Assembly: GCA_022570795.1 (NCBI GenBank)
Contig: JAKUDP010000003.1
Location: 2,480,001 to 2,544,000 of the forward strand
Source of the DNA: Sphaerulina vaccinii
Lineage: Eukaryota; Ascomycota; Dothideomycetes; Mycosphaerellales; Mycosphaerellaceae
Direction of reading: 5' to 3'
Length of the DNA: 64,000 bases
Shown piece after piece: positions 1-10,278 of this stretch. Both the position numbers and the translations under genes were made by a program. Position 1 is the stretch's first letter, and each line of letters begins with the position of its first letter. Under the pieces are notes generated by a model. The model did not search any database. It was not told the DNA's origin and was given only the letters and a program-made list of their open reading frames with translations.

Positions 1-373
1 TTCCATCAACGCGCTTCCCCTTCCAACTCAACTCGATGCTGTTCGCACGCGTGGTAATTCCGGTCGTTTCGAGATGTCCGACTGCTTGACCAAAATTTCA
101 TGATGGACGTCTTGAAATGCGGCTCTTCCCTCCCCGCAAGCACTAACGGCATCTAAGGCACACCCTGCGGTGAACTCTGATTGCGCGCTGCTGATTCGCT
201 GTACTCCTGCCAGAGTGCACAGACAGAGCCATTTCGGTAAGTGCCACCTGGAAAGGAGGCATCTTTCCTCCTCGTCTCCCAGCAAGAAGTCCAGGGTCTG
301 CAGTTGCAACTTGTTGCTCTTGCTCTTTCCACACGAACGACCAACGACACCTCCCTCGTCTGAAGCCGCGCTG

Positions 374-381
374 TATATATA
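374..381 (+). promoter_or_regulatory. TATA-like box upstream of the septin gene
   Basis: A TATATATA run lies about 290 bases before the chosen septin start codon. If it works as a TATA box, transcription would begin near position 405-410, giving a long leader that contains an in-frame ATG at 460. This is consensus matching only. Confidence 0.3.
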
Positions 382-669
382 CCTGCGCCCTCCTTCTCCT
401 GGTATGAGAACACCTTTCCTCAATCCATTGACTCCACGAACGCGCGTTACAACTTCTCAATGGAAGTTCACGCAGCAATCAAGCCACTGGCTAACAACTT
501 CCGCGATTCGTACAGACAGGTGTCTGACAAGCTCGCGCATTACAAACAGACTCCGGGCGCATATCTGCCATCCTCTGATCCTCCATTGCTTCCGTCGAGT
601 TCATCGACACAGAAGAATCTCATCCCGATTCCCGTCCGAAAACGCCCAACACCACCAACAGTCGCAGCA

Positions 670-1928
670 ATGGCAGAGACAGCAGGGTCGCCCATTGGCA
701 TTGCCAATGTATGTGGAGTGCTTCACAAACCATCAGAGTGTATACTGACAGCTTGAGTAGCTGCCCAACCAGCGCCACAAGATCGTGGCCAAGCGAGGTG
801 CTGCCTTTACGATAATGGTAGCAGGTGAATCTGGCCTCGGAAAGACTACCTTCATCAACACCCTTTTCAGCACTACCATCAAAAACTACGCCGACCACAA
901 GAGACGTCACGCAAAGCAGATCGACAAGACAGTTGAGATCGAAATCACAAAGGCAGAGCTCGAGGAGAAGTTCTTCAAGGTCCGCTTGACGGTCATCGAC
1001 ACACCGGGCTTTGGCGACTATGTGAACAACCGCGACAGCTGGCAGCCAATTATAGAATTCTTGGATGATCAGCATGAGAGCTACATGTTGCAGGAGCAGC
1101 AGCCAAAGCGGAGCGACAAGATTGACCTGCGTGTGCACGCCTGTCTATACTTCATCCGCCCGACTGGCCACACATTGAAGCCCCTGGACATCGAAGTCAT
1201 GAGACAAATGGCCACTCGCGTCAACCTGATCCCAGTCATCGCGAAGGCAGACACCCTCTCACCAGGAGATCTCTCCCGATTCAAGCACCGCGTAAGTTGC
1301 ACGTACAGCTGTCAGATCTGAGAACAGGACGCTAATAAAGGTTGTATAACAGGTCCGTAGCGTGATCGAGGCTCAAGGAATCAAGATCTACACTCCACCG
1401 CTCGAGGAGGACGACGAGGCCGGTCTCCAGCACGCCCGCAGCCTGATCTCTGCCATGCCATTCTCCGTCATTGGATCTGAGCGCGATGTCAACACTCCCG
1501 ATGGACGCACTGTCAAGGGTCGTCAGTACCACTGGGGTGTCGCCGAGGTCGAGAACGAGGAGCACTGCGACTTCAAGAAGCTGCGCGCCATCCTTATCCG
1601 CACCCACATGCTCGACCTGATCCACACCACCGAAGAGAACCACTACGAGGTATACCGCGCATCACAGATGGAGACGAGAAAGTTCGGCGAGGCAAGACCT
1701 AGAAAGCTGGATAACCCCAAGTTCAAGGAGGAAGAGGAGTCGCTTCGCAAGCGCTTCACAGAGCAGGTCAAGGTTGAGGAGCAGCGCTTCAGGCAGTGGG
1801 AACAGAAGCTCATTGCCGAGCGTGACCGTCTCAACAAGGACTTGGAGCAAAGCCACGCTGTCATCAAGCAACTCGAAGCTGAGGTCGAAGGTCTGCAGGG
1901 TAGCATGTCAAGGACCAGTCGTCGTTAA
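670..1928 (+). CDS. cdc12: Septin, Cdc12/AspC type
   Basis: A septin GTPase that assembles into hetero-oligomeric filaments at septa and hyphal necks. Exons are 670-708, 761-1291 and 1353-1928 (381 aa, against 407 in yeast Cdc12). Introns are 52 and 61 nt with gtatgt and gtaagt donors. The G1 P-loop GESGLGKT is near residue 33, G3 DTPGFGD follows, and G4 is AKAD; the septin unique element and a C-terminal coiled coil (about 300-375) are present. The opening GIANLPNQRHKIV and the block NPKFKEEEESLRKRFTEQVK match the Cdc12 class rather than Cdc3, Cdc10 or Cdc11. I chose the ATG at 670 because it gives the short N terminus usual for Cdc12. An in-frame ATG at 460, with no stop between, could add 70 residues. 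The family call is firm; only the start is uncertain. Confidence 0.93.
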
Positions 1929-2873
1929 GCGCAACATCTTGCGGAGGTCGGACACGGATACAGCAGGATGCTATCAGACAGGCTACGGCAGGACTGTGGC
2001 GACCGCAACAGATGAAGATACCAAGCTTCCTTGCATCCCCAGTACGCCAGGCATTGTTATGGAGTGGAGTAGGGCACTCTTAGGGTGGGTTGCAAAGTGC
2101 GAAGATACCTCTACTGCTTTCATTGTGTTTGTTCAAGCAGAGTTATGGAGAGATACTTAGCGAGGGTGTTGCGAGGTCGGCAAGCGCTGAGCATCGCTGG
2201 TACGCGCTCAAAAGTGTTGAGTGCATATCAAACAGATGTAATATTCAGCTGAACACAATTCTTGTAACCATTCTACAACTTCAGCCCTCTCACGTCTCTA
2301 CCGCATTACACCGATCGAGAGATCTTCAGACCTAAATTTTGAGACCCGAATACAGGCCTCCAACATCTCTCCATCAACTGAAATTCCACCAAGACAACAG
2401 CCGGTCTCATAGCAGAGCTATTGCCGAACTTCAGACATTGATTTACAAAACACGTTCACGACGCTTCGCGTAGAACTACTTGCACATCAATGTCAACAAG
2501 CTCAGCAGAAAGGTCGGAATTCTCCCCGCATAACTTCCAAGTCTGTTCGAGGTATTGGTCTAATGACATTGTGTCGCGTCCGTAGTCTGTATGCCATTTC
2601 ATTCCTGCTGATACTTCCGTTCAGGGTGACAGGGAGCGTCAGAATTGGCGAGAGTTGTGGGATGCGAAGATGGAGAGGTATGTCTATTTGATTTAAGAGC
2701 AGGCTTCATCTCCTGCAGTAGTCATTTTATTTGAGGTTGGTGATGTTGTTGAATGTGACCAGGATTGTGAGACATATTTGGCCTTGGCGGTGACTTAGGT
2801 TTGTGTTTGCTCTTCAGCTTCCACTTTCTGTAAGCTTCACTAGAGACATCAACAACATGATGACCTTACAACA
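1929..2873. other. Intergenic region, no gene seen
   Basis: This is the 3' flank of the septin gene and the promoter side of the WD40 gene. The open frames here lack coding character and splice logic. I see no RNA gene or repeat. Confidence 0.5.
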
Positions 2874-3833
2874 ATGACATCTAACACGCGCTTTCCAACG
2901 AAGCAGCTCTCAAGACTAACGAACCATACCGGTCCCGTGCACGCCGTCACCTTCTCGGCCGGTACAGGACAATATGTCCTCACAGGCTGCCAGGACCGCA
3001 ACATAAGACTGTTCAATCCTCTAACTGGACGACTTATCCAAACCTACTCCGCTCACGGCTACGAAGTTCTCGACATAGGCGTCAGTGAAGATAACACTCG
3101 TTTCGTATCCGGTGGAGGCGACAAGACTGTTTTTCTCTGGGATGTGGCTACTGCACAAACTCTCAGAAGATATACGGGACATTCTGCCAGAGTGAATTGT
3201 GTGGCTTTTGGAGGTGAAGGTGATTCTGTGGTTGTTAGTGGAAGTTTCGATGGGACTGTTAAGCTTTGGGATGCGAAGAGTAGGAGTGAACGGCCGATTA
3301 TGAGTTTTTCGGAGGCGAGGGATTCAATTTCGAGTGTGGCTGTTAATGGGCATGAAGTTTTTGTTGGGTCGGTCGACGGGTGTGTGAGAGTTTATGATTT
3401 GAGCATGGGGCATGTTGATGTTGATGTTGTGGCACCTGAGAGGGGTGTTACGAGTGTTATGCCGACGAAGGCTGGAGATGGCTATTTGGTGAGCAGCTTG
3501 GACAGTAAGATGAGATTCTTTGATCGGAGTTCTGGGAAGTGTTTGCAGACTTTTCAGAGCGATGGGTATAAGAATGAGACGTACAGGGTGAGAAGCACGT
3601 TGGCTATGGCGGATGCGTATGCTATGACTGGAACTGAGGATGGTAAGGTGTTGGTCTGGGACGTTTTGACTGGTGCTTTGGCTCATCAGGTCTGGCACAA
3701 GGAGCAAGGCAGTGCGCAGAGTATTGCTACCAAGAAGGATGTTGTGAGTGCTGTTGCATGGAATCAGTTGAGAAAGCAATGGGCTAGTGCTGGCGGCGAT
3801 GGCACTGTAGTCATCTGGGGAAAGGACGACTGA
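2874..3833 (+). CDS. WD40-repeat protein, WDR83/MORG1 type
   Basis: A single-exon 319-residue protein made almost wholly of WD40 repeats, forming one seven-bladed propeller. Repeat ends are visible as DRNIRLFN, DKTVFLWD, DGTVKLWD, DGCVRVYD, DSKMRFFD, DGKVLVWD and DGTVVIWG. The segment AHGYEVLDIGVSEDNTRFVSG and the phrase EARDSISSV match the MORG1/WDR83 family. In animals that family is a MAPK scaffold and is also found with the spliceosome; the fungal role is less clear. The start is the first ATG, just before the first blade, and the length matches the family (about 315). Identification as WDR83-like rests on these blade sequences. It could be another small scaffold, but the propeller itself is certain. 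Confidence 0.85.
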   Translation: MTSNTRFPTKQLSRLTNHTGPVHAVTFSAGTGQYVLTGCQDRNIRLFNPLTGRLIQTYSAHGYEVLDIGVSEDNTRFVSGGGDKTVFLWDVATAQTLRRYTGHSARVNCVAFGGEGDSVVVSGSFDGTVKLWDAKSRSERPIMSFSEARDSISSVAVNGHEVFVGSVDGCVRVYDLSMGHVDVDVVAPERGVTSVMPTKAGDGYLVSSLDSKMRFFDRSSGKCLQTFQSDGYKNETYRVRSTLAMADAYAMTGTEDGKVLVWDVLTGALAHQVWHKEQGSAQSIATKKDVVSAVAWNQLRKQWASAGGDGTVVIWGKDD

Positions 3834-4327
3834 AGCACTATCACCTGGACGCGACTATACAGAACGCACTGCTGCTGGACCGGACGCTAAACACTTATGC
3901 TGCTCTGCTATCGATGCATACGAAAGACCACATATGCATATAGTGCGAGAGATACGACTCTGGACTTAACGGCTCACAACAACACTCAGCTTGGAAGCTG
4001 CACACTGCGCTCTACTACCACACAGTTTCAGTATGAGGTAGTAGGAGTCGACTTTGAGCCTCCTCGTCAAAGTTGCCGTGGTCGTTATCTCAACCACTGA
4101 GCGATCGACTAGTCTCGTGGGCAGGAAAGCTTATTGACCTCGCGTCGATACAGCTACGTCAGGCCTTATCACTAGGACAAGAGGATCTCCGGATCTCAAA
4201 TCAATCTCAATGCTAGGCACATCATGGCAAGAGTATATGAGAAGAAGCCCTCCAGGGGGGTGGGGTTGGTAGCTCTCTTTCACTTCGCAACAGACCCGTC
4301 AGTACATACCTACTATACCGAGCCACG
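3834..4327. other. Intergenic region with a tRNA-like element
   Basis: No protein-coding gene is visible between the WD40 gene and the oxidoreductase gene. The stretch holds the structured element at 4046-4110, listed separately. Confidence 0.5.
4046..4110 (-). ncRNA. tRNA-like three-way-junction element (possible tRNA fossil or SINE head)
   Basis: On the minus strand there is a box A-like TCGCTCAGTGG and a weaker box B-like GGCTCAAAGTC. The 65-nt segment can fold into a closing stem AGTCGA/TCGACT (4046-4051 with 4105-4110), a hairpin CTTTGA/TCAAAG (4052-4057 with 4067-4072) and a hairpin GTGGT/ACCAC (4078-4082 with 4093-4097). It lacks a recognisable anticodon arm and a proper T-loop, so it is not a normal tRNA. 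It may be a tRNA-derived remnant or chance pairing. Confidence 0.3.
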
Positions 4328-5773
4328 ATGGGCGACCTGGGCGATATGAAGAGCGAGACAGCCTACAATCACAAGCTGTCTCCTCTCGAAACCATAGCTC
4401 AACCACTGACACTGCCATGCGGTCTGAAGCTACCGAATAGACTTGTCAAATGCCCCATGCAAGAGACCCTCGCCGAAGCGCCATACTTTGATCCACCTAT
4501 CGACAAGTTCAAGAAGATATATAAGAAATGGGCTGAATCGCAATACGGTCTCATCATTACTGGACAAGTGCAGGTGGACATCCGTTTCCTCTCGATAGCG
4601 GGAGATGTTTGCACACGACCAGAGAGCGCATCTGGTGAGATCTTTGCGAGATGGAAAGAGTGGGCACGAATAGCACAAGAGTATGGTACACCATGTATCG
4701 TGCAACTTGCACATCCTGGGCGCATGAGTCCTGCAGGTGCGGGAACTAGACCTGCCGATATGCCAGCATTGTGTCCGAGTAGCGTCCCAGTGAAGATGGG
4801 TGATACATGGCTCGACAAGCTTGCACTGGACAAGTTACTTGGAACACCAAAGGAGATGACCTTGCAAGATATTGACGAAGCCGTGGAGAACTTCGTTAGA
4901 GGCGCGGAAGTGGCTCGAGATGCTGGGTTCGCTGGCTGTCAGCTCCACGGAGCTCATGGATTTCTGCTCTCCCAGTTCCTGTCACCGCACACGAATCGTC
5001 GAACTGATGAATATGGAGGCACTGCCGAGAAGCGTCTGACGCTTCTCAAGAGGCTCGTTCGCGAAGTGCGAGCACGTTGTCCTCCACCTTACTGCTTGTC
5101 AGTCAAGCTGAACTCTGGCGACTATATGGGAGAAGAAGGACTGCAACAAGAAGAAGCACTGGATCAGGTCCGATGGCTCGTAACCTGCGGCATGATCGAC
5201 TTTGTCGAGATCTCGGGAGGCAATGCAGAACAGAAGACTTCTGGTCTACACAACTCTTTCGGCAAGAAGACCATCGACAAAGCACCTCAGATCAAGGAGA
5301 GCACTCGCATCAGAGAAGCCTACTTCACCGACTTCGCCGAGAAGATCCAGAAGATGGAATCGCCCATCCCAATCCAGCTCTCAGGAGGTTTCCGTTCACG
5401 AACAGGCATGGCTGACGCCATCGACTCCGGCGTATGCGATCTCATCGGCCTAGGACGGTCTGCCGTCTTGGAGCCCGAGCTCCCACGCAAGACTCTGTTG
5501 AACCCAGATTTCAGCGATGAAGAAGCTATTGGCATGTCGCATATGGTTAGAGGACAGTGGCTTGCGCGAATGATACCTGCCAAGGTAGTTGGATCTGGTC
5601 TCCCAATCCAGTTCTTTTACTACAATATGCGAAGACTCGGCAATGGACTTGCAAGTGACCCGTACGCGAGCTTGCCGTTGGTGCTGTTTAAGAATATCTA
5701 TGAAGCGATTACTGGGTCGCTGTGGTCTACTTTGCATGGCTTTCTTCAGGGGAAGACGACTTATAAGGCTTAA
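4328..5773 (+). CDS. Old-yellow-enzyme-type NADH:flavin oxidoreductase
   Basis: An FMN-dependent ene-reductase-like TIM-barrel protein of 481 aa in one exon. The family motif HGAHGFLLSQFLSPHTNRR followed by TDEYGG (about residues 214-238) supplies the substrate-binding His pair and the barrel signature. LPNRLVKCPMQE near residue 36 is the usual N-terminal FMN-binding strand. QLAHPGR and the late block LSGGFRSRTGMADAI with GLGRSAVLEP also fit. Fungal members reduce activated double bonds in detoxification or secondary metabolism, and the substrate here cannot be told. The C terminus has a hydrophobic, possibly membrane-associated extension. A second in-frame ATG occurs six codons in. There is no clustering with a biosynthetic gene, so a general redox role is more likely. 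Confidence 0.9.
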   Translation: MGDLGDMKSETAYNHKLSPLETIAQPLTLPCGLKLPNRLVKCPMQETLAEAPYFDPPIDKFKKIYKKWAESQYGLIITGQVQVDIRFLSIAGDVCTRPESASGEIFARWKEWARIAQEYGTPCIVQLAHPGRMSPAGAGTRPADMPALCPSSVPVKMGDTWLDKLALDKLLGTPKEMTLQDIDEAVENFVRGAEVARDAGFAGCQLHGAHGFLLSQFLSPHTNRRTDEYGGTAEKRLTLLKRLVREVRARCPPPYCLSVKLNSGDYMGEEGLQQEEALDQVRWLVTCGMIDFVEISGGNAEQKTSGLHNSFGKKTIDKAPQIKESTRIREAYFTDFAEKIQKMESPIPIQLSGGFRSRTGMADAIDSGVCDLIGLGRSAVLEPELPRKTLLNPDFSDEEAIGMSHMVRGQWLARMIPAKVVGSGLPIQFFYYNMRRLGNGLASDPYASLPLVLFKNIYEAITGSLWSTLHGFLQGKTTYKA

Positions 5774-5933
5774 AGGGCTATAGATCAGCGTTCACTTTAG
5801 GTTCAGATTAATGTAACGTTGCTGCCTGGTTGCCTCATCCGCAGTGCTTGATATGTTTAATCATAATAAACATAACTTGCTGACTCTCCTCAGTATCGCT
5901 CTCTCTCAGGCCATATCTTCGACCTTCCCAAAG

Positions 5934-6710
5934 ATGCCTCGCAACTCCGCGTCTGAAGCCTTCAAGGACGCGATCAACACAGACTGCTACGAACAGCACG
6001 GCAACAACAATGTCACATTCTGCTCTCAGGCACGCCTTCACATCATTTCTCTCAACCGACTCCGCTTGCGAGGTGACCAAGCCGACCTCGAAGGCAGCTA
6101 TCACGACTGCTGGTATCGTTTCATAGCCACAGCCAAAATTATAGATGCCGATCACCCTTCACAAGATAGACTCGTGGCACAGATACTCTTCGCACAACGT
6201 CTTGAAGGGCTGGGCAGACAACAATTTCCGCTGCCTAATCCTCCATTTCTGGCGGAGGACTTAGCTGGGGAATGGGAAGAAAACTTGGTGTCCGAGGGTG
6301 CCCAGGAGCAGACGAACTTTGTAGGATTTGTTGCAAGACTCATAGCTTCCGGTATTGGACGAGAAAGGCTGGATGGGCTTGTCCTGTACTTTCTGCGAGA
6401 TGCGTTCGAGTTGCTGGAGGCAGACTACCTCGAGCAGAAGGAGAAACAATCTGCCCTGAGGCACAGGCTACCTCCGCTGAGAGTACTGATGCAGTATTGT
6501 GGACCATGGATTGTGGCAGAAAGCGGCAATGAAGAAGTCTTGCAATGGGCGGCAGCCTTGAGCAGGATTGAAGCGACGTGGCTGTTAGATGTCAGTGATC
6601 AAGAGGAGAGAACATATCTTCAAGGGCAGACCAGATTGGCGAGCAATTGGCTGCGAACGTTCTCGGATATGATGGGCTTTGATGTTATGCCGAGCGGCAC
6701 TCAGTCGTAG
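5934..6710 (+). CDS. Hypothetical fungal protein
   Basis: An intronless 258-residue protein beginning MPRNSASEAFKD that I cannot place in a family. It is soluble, with no signal peptide from this start, and mostly helical by composition. The middle contains NFVGFVARLIASGI and a region rich in Leu and aromatic residues. The frame extends upstream to an ATG at 5853, which would add a short hydrophobic leader (LLTLLSIALSQA) and could make it secreted. I preferred 5934 because the extra residues look like leader sequence, but either start is possible. It lies head-to-tail 160 bases after the oxidoreductase gene, with no sign that they act together. Confidence 0.6.
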   Translation: MPRNSASEAFKDAINTDCYEQHGNNNVTFCSQARLHIISLNRLRLRGDQADLEGSYHDCWYRFIATAKIIDADHPSQDRLVAQILFAQRLEGLGRQQFPLPNPPFLAEDLAGEWEENLVSEGAQEQTNFVGFVARLIASGIGRERLDGLVLYFLRDAFELLEADYLEQKEKQSALRHRLPPLRVLMQYCGPWIVAESGNEEVLQWAAALSRIEATWLLDVSDQEERTYLQGQTRLASNWLRTFSDMMGFDVMPSGTQS

Positions 6711-7482
6711 AAGTTAGGTCCAGAATAGTATGTGTCTCGAGATCGTCGTGTGACCTGTCCCAATGCCGGAGGCGTAGTTGTCGAGCGTGTCTTGTGAGGT
6801 CTTGTGATCAGTACTTGATATGCGGACCAATTGCTTCGAGCGCCATCTCGTATTAGCCATTGCGGCCTCCCTCGTGGCATGCAGTCAAACGGCCGGCATC
6901 CTCTATGAACGACACAGTCGATGGCTGGTCATGTCCGAGCAATAGCATGGTCTCAACGCGTGGACAGATACGACCGCGGACTGGCAAACAATCTTCTGGC
7001 GGTTGATGAGTGCTTGCCGCAAGTCTTCAGATCCAGCTGCAGCACTCTGCAGATGTGTGTTGTTCTGTGATGGAATCGTGAAGGTTGGCGAACAAGCATG
7101 ACCCTGCATGTCTAAGCCTCCTCAGAAGCACGCTAGAAGGAAGTCGCGCTTCTAGCGTCCTTCCTAAACCAGTCACCTGCCTCACGAGGCGAACGAAGGA
7201 TTCCTCTGCTTCGCCCTCCACATCCTTCGCTGCGGAACATGATGTCGAAACCATCACAACGACCATCTCGTTGGATGGAAGCTGTTCCTCCACCTGTACG
7301 ACAGCTGTACTCCGCCTTGCCAGATGGCTTGAGGCTGAAGGATAAGTCAGATAAGGAGTCCTCAGGCTCTGCTTCCTGATGCTGTACTTAACCTCCTCAC
7401 TGCTCGACCTCTTTGCCACATCATACTTCTATCTCACACTGCATGGCTGCACCTTACCCACGATAATCATATCACAGCAATC
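6711..7482. other. Intergenic region, no gene seen
   Basis: The short frames here have no family signature. A small near-palindrome, GAAGCACGCTAGAAGG facing CTTCTAGCGTCCTTCC, occurs around 7126-7165. The pyrimidine-rich stretch just before 7483 is probably the promoter and leader of the next gene. Confidence 0.45.
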
Positions 7483-10116
7483 ATGCCTAATCGACTATCG
7501 AAACTCTTCTCTCCTTCCGATAAGGAGAAAGAGGCTCTTGCGGAAGCAGAGCGCAATGTCTCGTCCTCATCTTCTACCAAGAATGCACCTCCAAGCTACG
7601 AACAACAAGAGTCCTACGACCGGGACAACGCTCTGCCCCCTCCGGATATGACTGCCGGTTTTAGCAACCTCAAGATCACGAACACTGGCGATGGCTTCCC
7701 TACCAAAGCAGAATGTATCGCACATCTTAAAGTGCTTGAGTGTTTCTACCGCTTGAAGAAGTCCATCGCTGCTCAAGATGGAATCTACGGCATCAGGGAC
7801 TCAATAGTCACCAGCTCCAAGGTAGTGCAGAACGATAAGACACCAGAAGTTCTTGCCAAGCTCGGCGAGAAACGCTGGGCCATATACGTCCAGCAAGCGG
7901 TCGAGCGTTTCGAAGCATGGTGGAAAGCTATACGACCGAACAGTCGTATGGCAGATCTAGCGCGACTCGAAACTGAAGGGAAGCAAGGCAAGCTATGCGA
8001 CCTCAGTAAGAGCAAGAAGTTCCTCTTCGATGAATCCACTGTGCCACCAGCAGATGTGTTGATGGTATGGCACGCATATATGCTCAACCCAAGATGCTAC
8101 CTCGAGGATTGCATTCGTCAAGGCAAGCTAGACGTTTGGCACACCTCTATGCCCTGGGAAGTCGTTGCACGGTCCATCGACTCCGAGACCTTTGCATACG
8201 AGGCCAGTCCAGCTGCCAGAACATACTTTACCGAGCTCACTGGAATTCCGTGGGAGGGCATTACTGACAGTAAGACACGGCCCACATTGTGTCCGACCTG
8301 CTCGACACTAAACTACGTGCCTTGGACTATGCGCGCGGTGGGCTCAGACTACTGGTTGGCAACCACTCAGACAGAATTAGAGGCTGAGGTTGACGACTAC
8401 TTGTCGGACGGGTACGGATACTGCGATCAAGGCCTTCGACACGCATGTACAACGTGCTCTCGATACATCACCCATGATCGACTACGAATTGCAAAATTTG
8501 CCAACGACGTCGCGCGCTTACAGGTCGAGAACGTGCCTATGAGTGGCACCTTGCTCGGCTTGCAAGGAATCCCTTGGAAAGCTCATGGCCAGAAGGACCC
8601 TACGACTGTAGCTATCAGCTCCCTCCCGAACCAGATGATCAAGATAGGGTCCGAGTCACCCTTCAATGTGCGTGACCTTGGAAATTTGGAGGTCTTCAGC
8701 GAGATTCGCGGATTGGTTGAAGCTACCATCAAAGACAAGAAGCATATGCGCATGGCACGAGGAAGTCTATCACACACCATCCAGAGGACAGAACGTATTG
8801 GCATTCGCAAGATGATGTCTCGATATTGGGAGAACAGCTCACCTTTCGCCCTTGATCTCCTCGGCGCAGTGATCAGACAAGGCAGTTTCATCGAGAAGAT
8901 GCACAACATTGACTGGCTACATTCACCTGCGTTGCCAAGCACGATGGACAGGCTTGTATGGAAGTACGAGAACTTCATGACAGTAAGTACAGTGGGCCAG
9001 ATACATCTCGAAAGTTGAATGTCTCTATGAGCTTAAGTCTGCCATGGCAAGAAGCGCCGAGACAGGGCTTCACCAAGAAGATGCTTCCCTTCGGAGATAG
9101 TTGCTGACCCTCCTACCTAGATCATGGCAATGAACCCAACGCGTATGGCAGTGCCGACACTGGACGTGGATCTGGCATGGCACACCCACCAACTTAACCC
9201 ATCGTACTACATGGAATATACTGTCAAACGATGCAAGCAGTTCATCGATCACGATGACAAAGTAGCGGAGACAAAGCTCAATGACTCCTTCGCCTGGACA
9301 AGCAAGGCCTATCAGAAGCTTACTGGTCAGCCCTACTCCGAGTGCACATGCTGGTATTGCGAAGCGATCCGCGAGTCGCACACCAGTGCAGCCTCTCGCC
9401 TCTTCAATACATCATCAGCTCAAGCTTCAGATATGCTGCACGCCTCTGAACAAAATCCAGCTAAGAGTGTGCATATTTCGACGCATAATGCTGTGCGACC
9501 TGTGGACGATATCAAATACGAGATCGAATCGAAGAAGCATGCACTTGAGCTTGAAAGCCATTATCAAAAGGCCTGTGAACGAGCCAAGAAGAAGGGGAAG
9601 CCAGTGCCGAAGAGAGACGACTATTACTACAGTTTTGCATATGGATATCCAGTGTACATTCCTGCATACAGTCCGTATGTTGGCTTTGTGCCGTACGCTC
9701 CGATGTACTATCCTGTTACACCAGGATGTATGGCTATGGGCGCAGGTGCTGTTGGCAACTGCTGTACAGGTCAGTGTTCGCACTAGTCAAGCGCTTTTTC
9801 GTATATTTGACTGACTGATTGACTGATTTTCAGGTACCTGTGGCGGATCTGTTGCTGCCGGGGCTTGTGCCGGAGCTGGATCTGGAGGATGTGCCGGAGG
9901 AGCTGGAGCTGCTGGTGGCTGTGGCGGAGGAGGAGGTGGTGGAGGTAAGCGCTATCACCAAGCTTCTGCAGTAGACCAAGATGCTAATAATCACACAGGA
10001 GGCTGTGGCGGCGGAGGTGATTAGTCCCCATACACCCTTACGACTCATTGATACGATACTAACGACTTCTAGGCGGCGGAGGAGGCTGTGGCGGTGGCGG
10101 TGGTGGTGGTTGCTAA
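7483..10116 (+). CDS. Glycine-rich domain-containing (GRDP-like) protein, five exons
   Basis: A 773-residue protein of the GRDP-like family (formerly DUF1399). The hallmark repeats are DVLMVWHAYMLNPRCYLED in exon 1 and DVDLAWHTHQLNPSYYMEY in exon 2. Exons are 7483-8982, 9121-9769, 9834-9944, 9999-10016 and 10073-10116. The tail after residue 716 is almost only Gly with Cys (repeats such as GGCGGG) and follows a Tyr/Pro-rich stretch. Introns 2-4 are all phase 1, so exon 3 (111 nt) and the 18-nt microexon 4 can each be skipped without frame change. The branch site actaacg before exon 5 supports the last splice; the gtgatt donor of intron 4 is weak. Intron 1 (138 nt) belongs to the repeated intron family described in the findings. 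Function in fungi is unknown; plant members are linked to stress and development. Confidence 0.85.
8983..9120 (+). mobile_element. Introner-like intron, copy 1 (in the GRDP-like gene)
   Basis: This intron shares its core with two GCN2 introns. It has a gagctta motif, then 17 nt of which 14 match GCN2 intron 3, then a gagac core and a matching ATGCTTC...TTGCT 3' part. Such near-identical introns in unrelated genes are typical of introner-like elements. Confidence 0.6.
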
Positions 10117-10278
10117 TAGCTGTTATTTTGCAGTTTTCTGAACTTGAGATACCCTTACGACCACATAACACACATTCACTGATAGCAACAACAATGTACA
10201 GCTATCACTCCAAAGTCCTATATCATCACAGTTCCGCCTATAGGCTATTTGACAAACGTCCACAACGCGGATCCTCAA

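Noticed and set aside
170..748. A plus-strand frame of 192 codons overlapping the septin start.
   Set aside because: Its composition is Arg/His/Ser-rich without motif, and it conflicts with the septin frame, which is certain.
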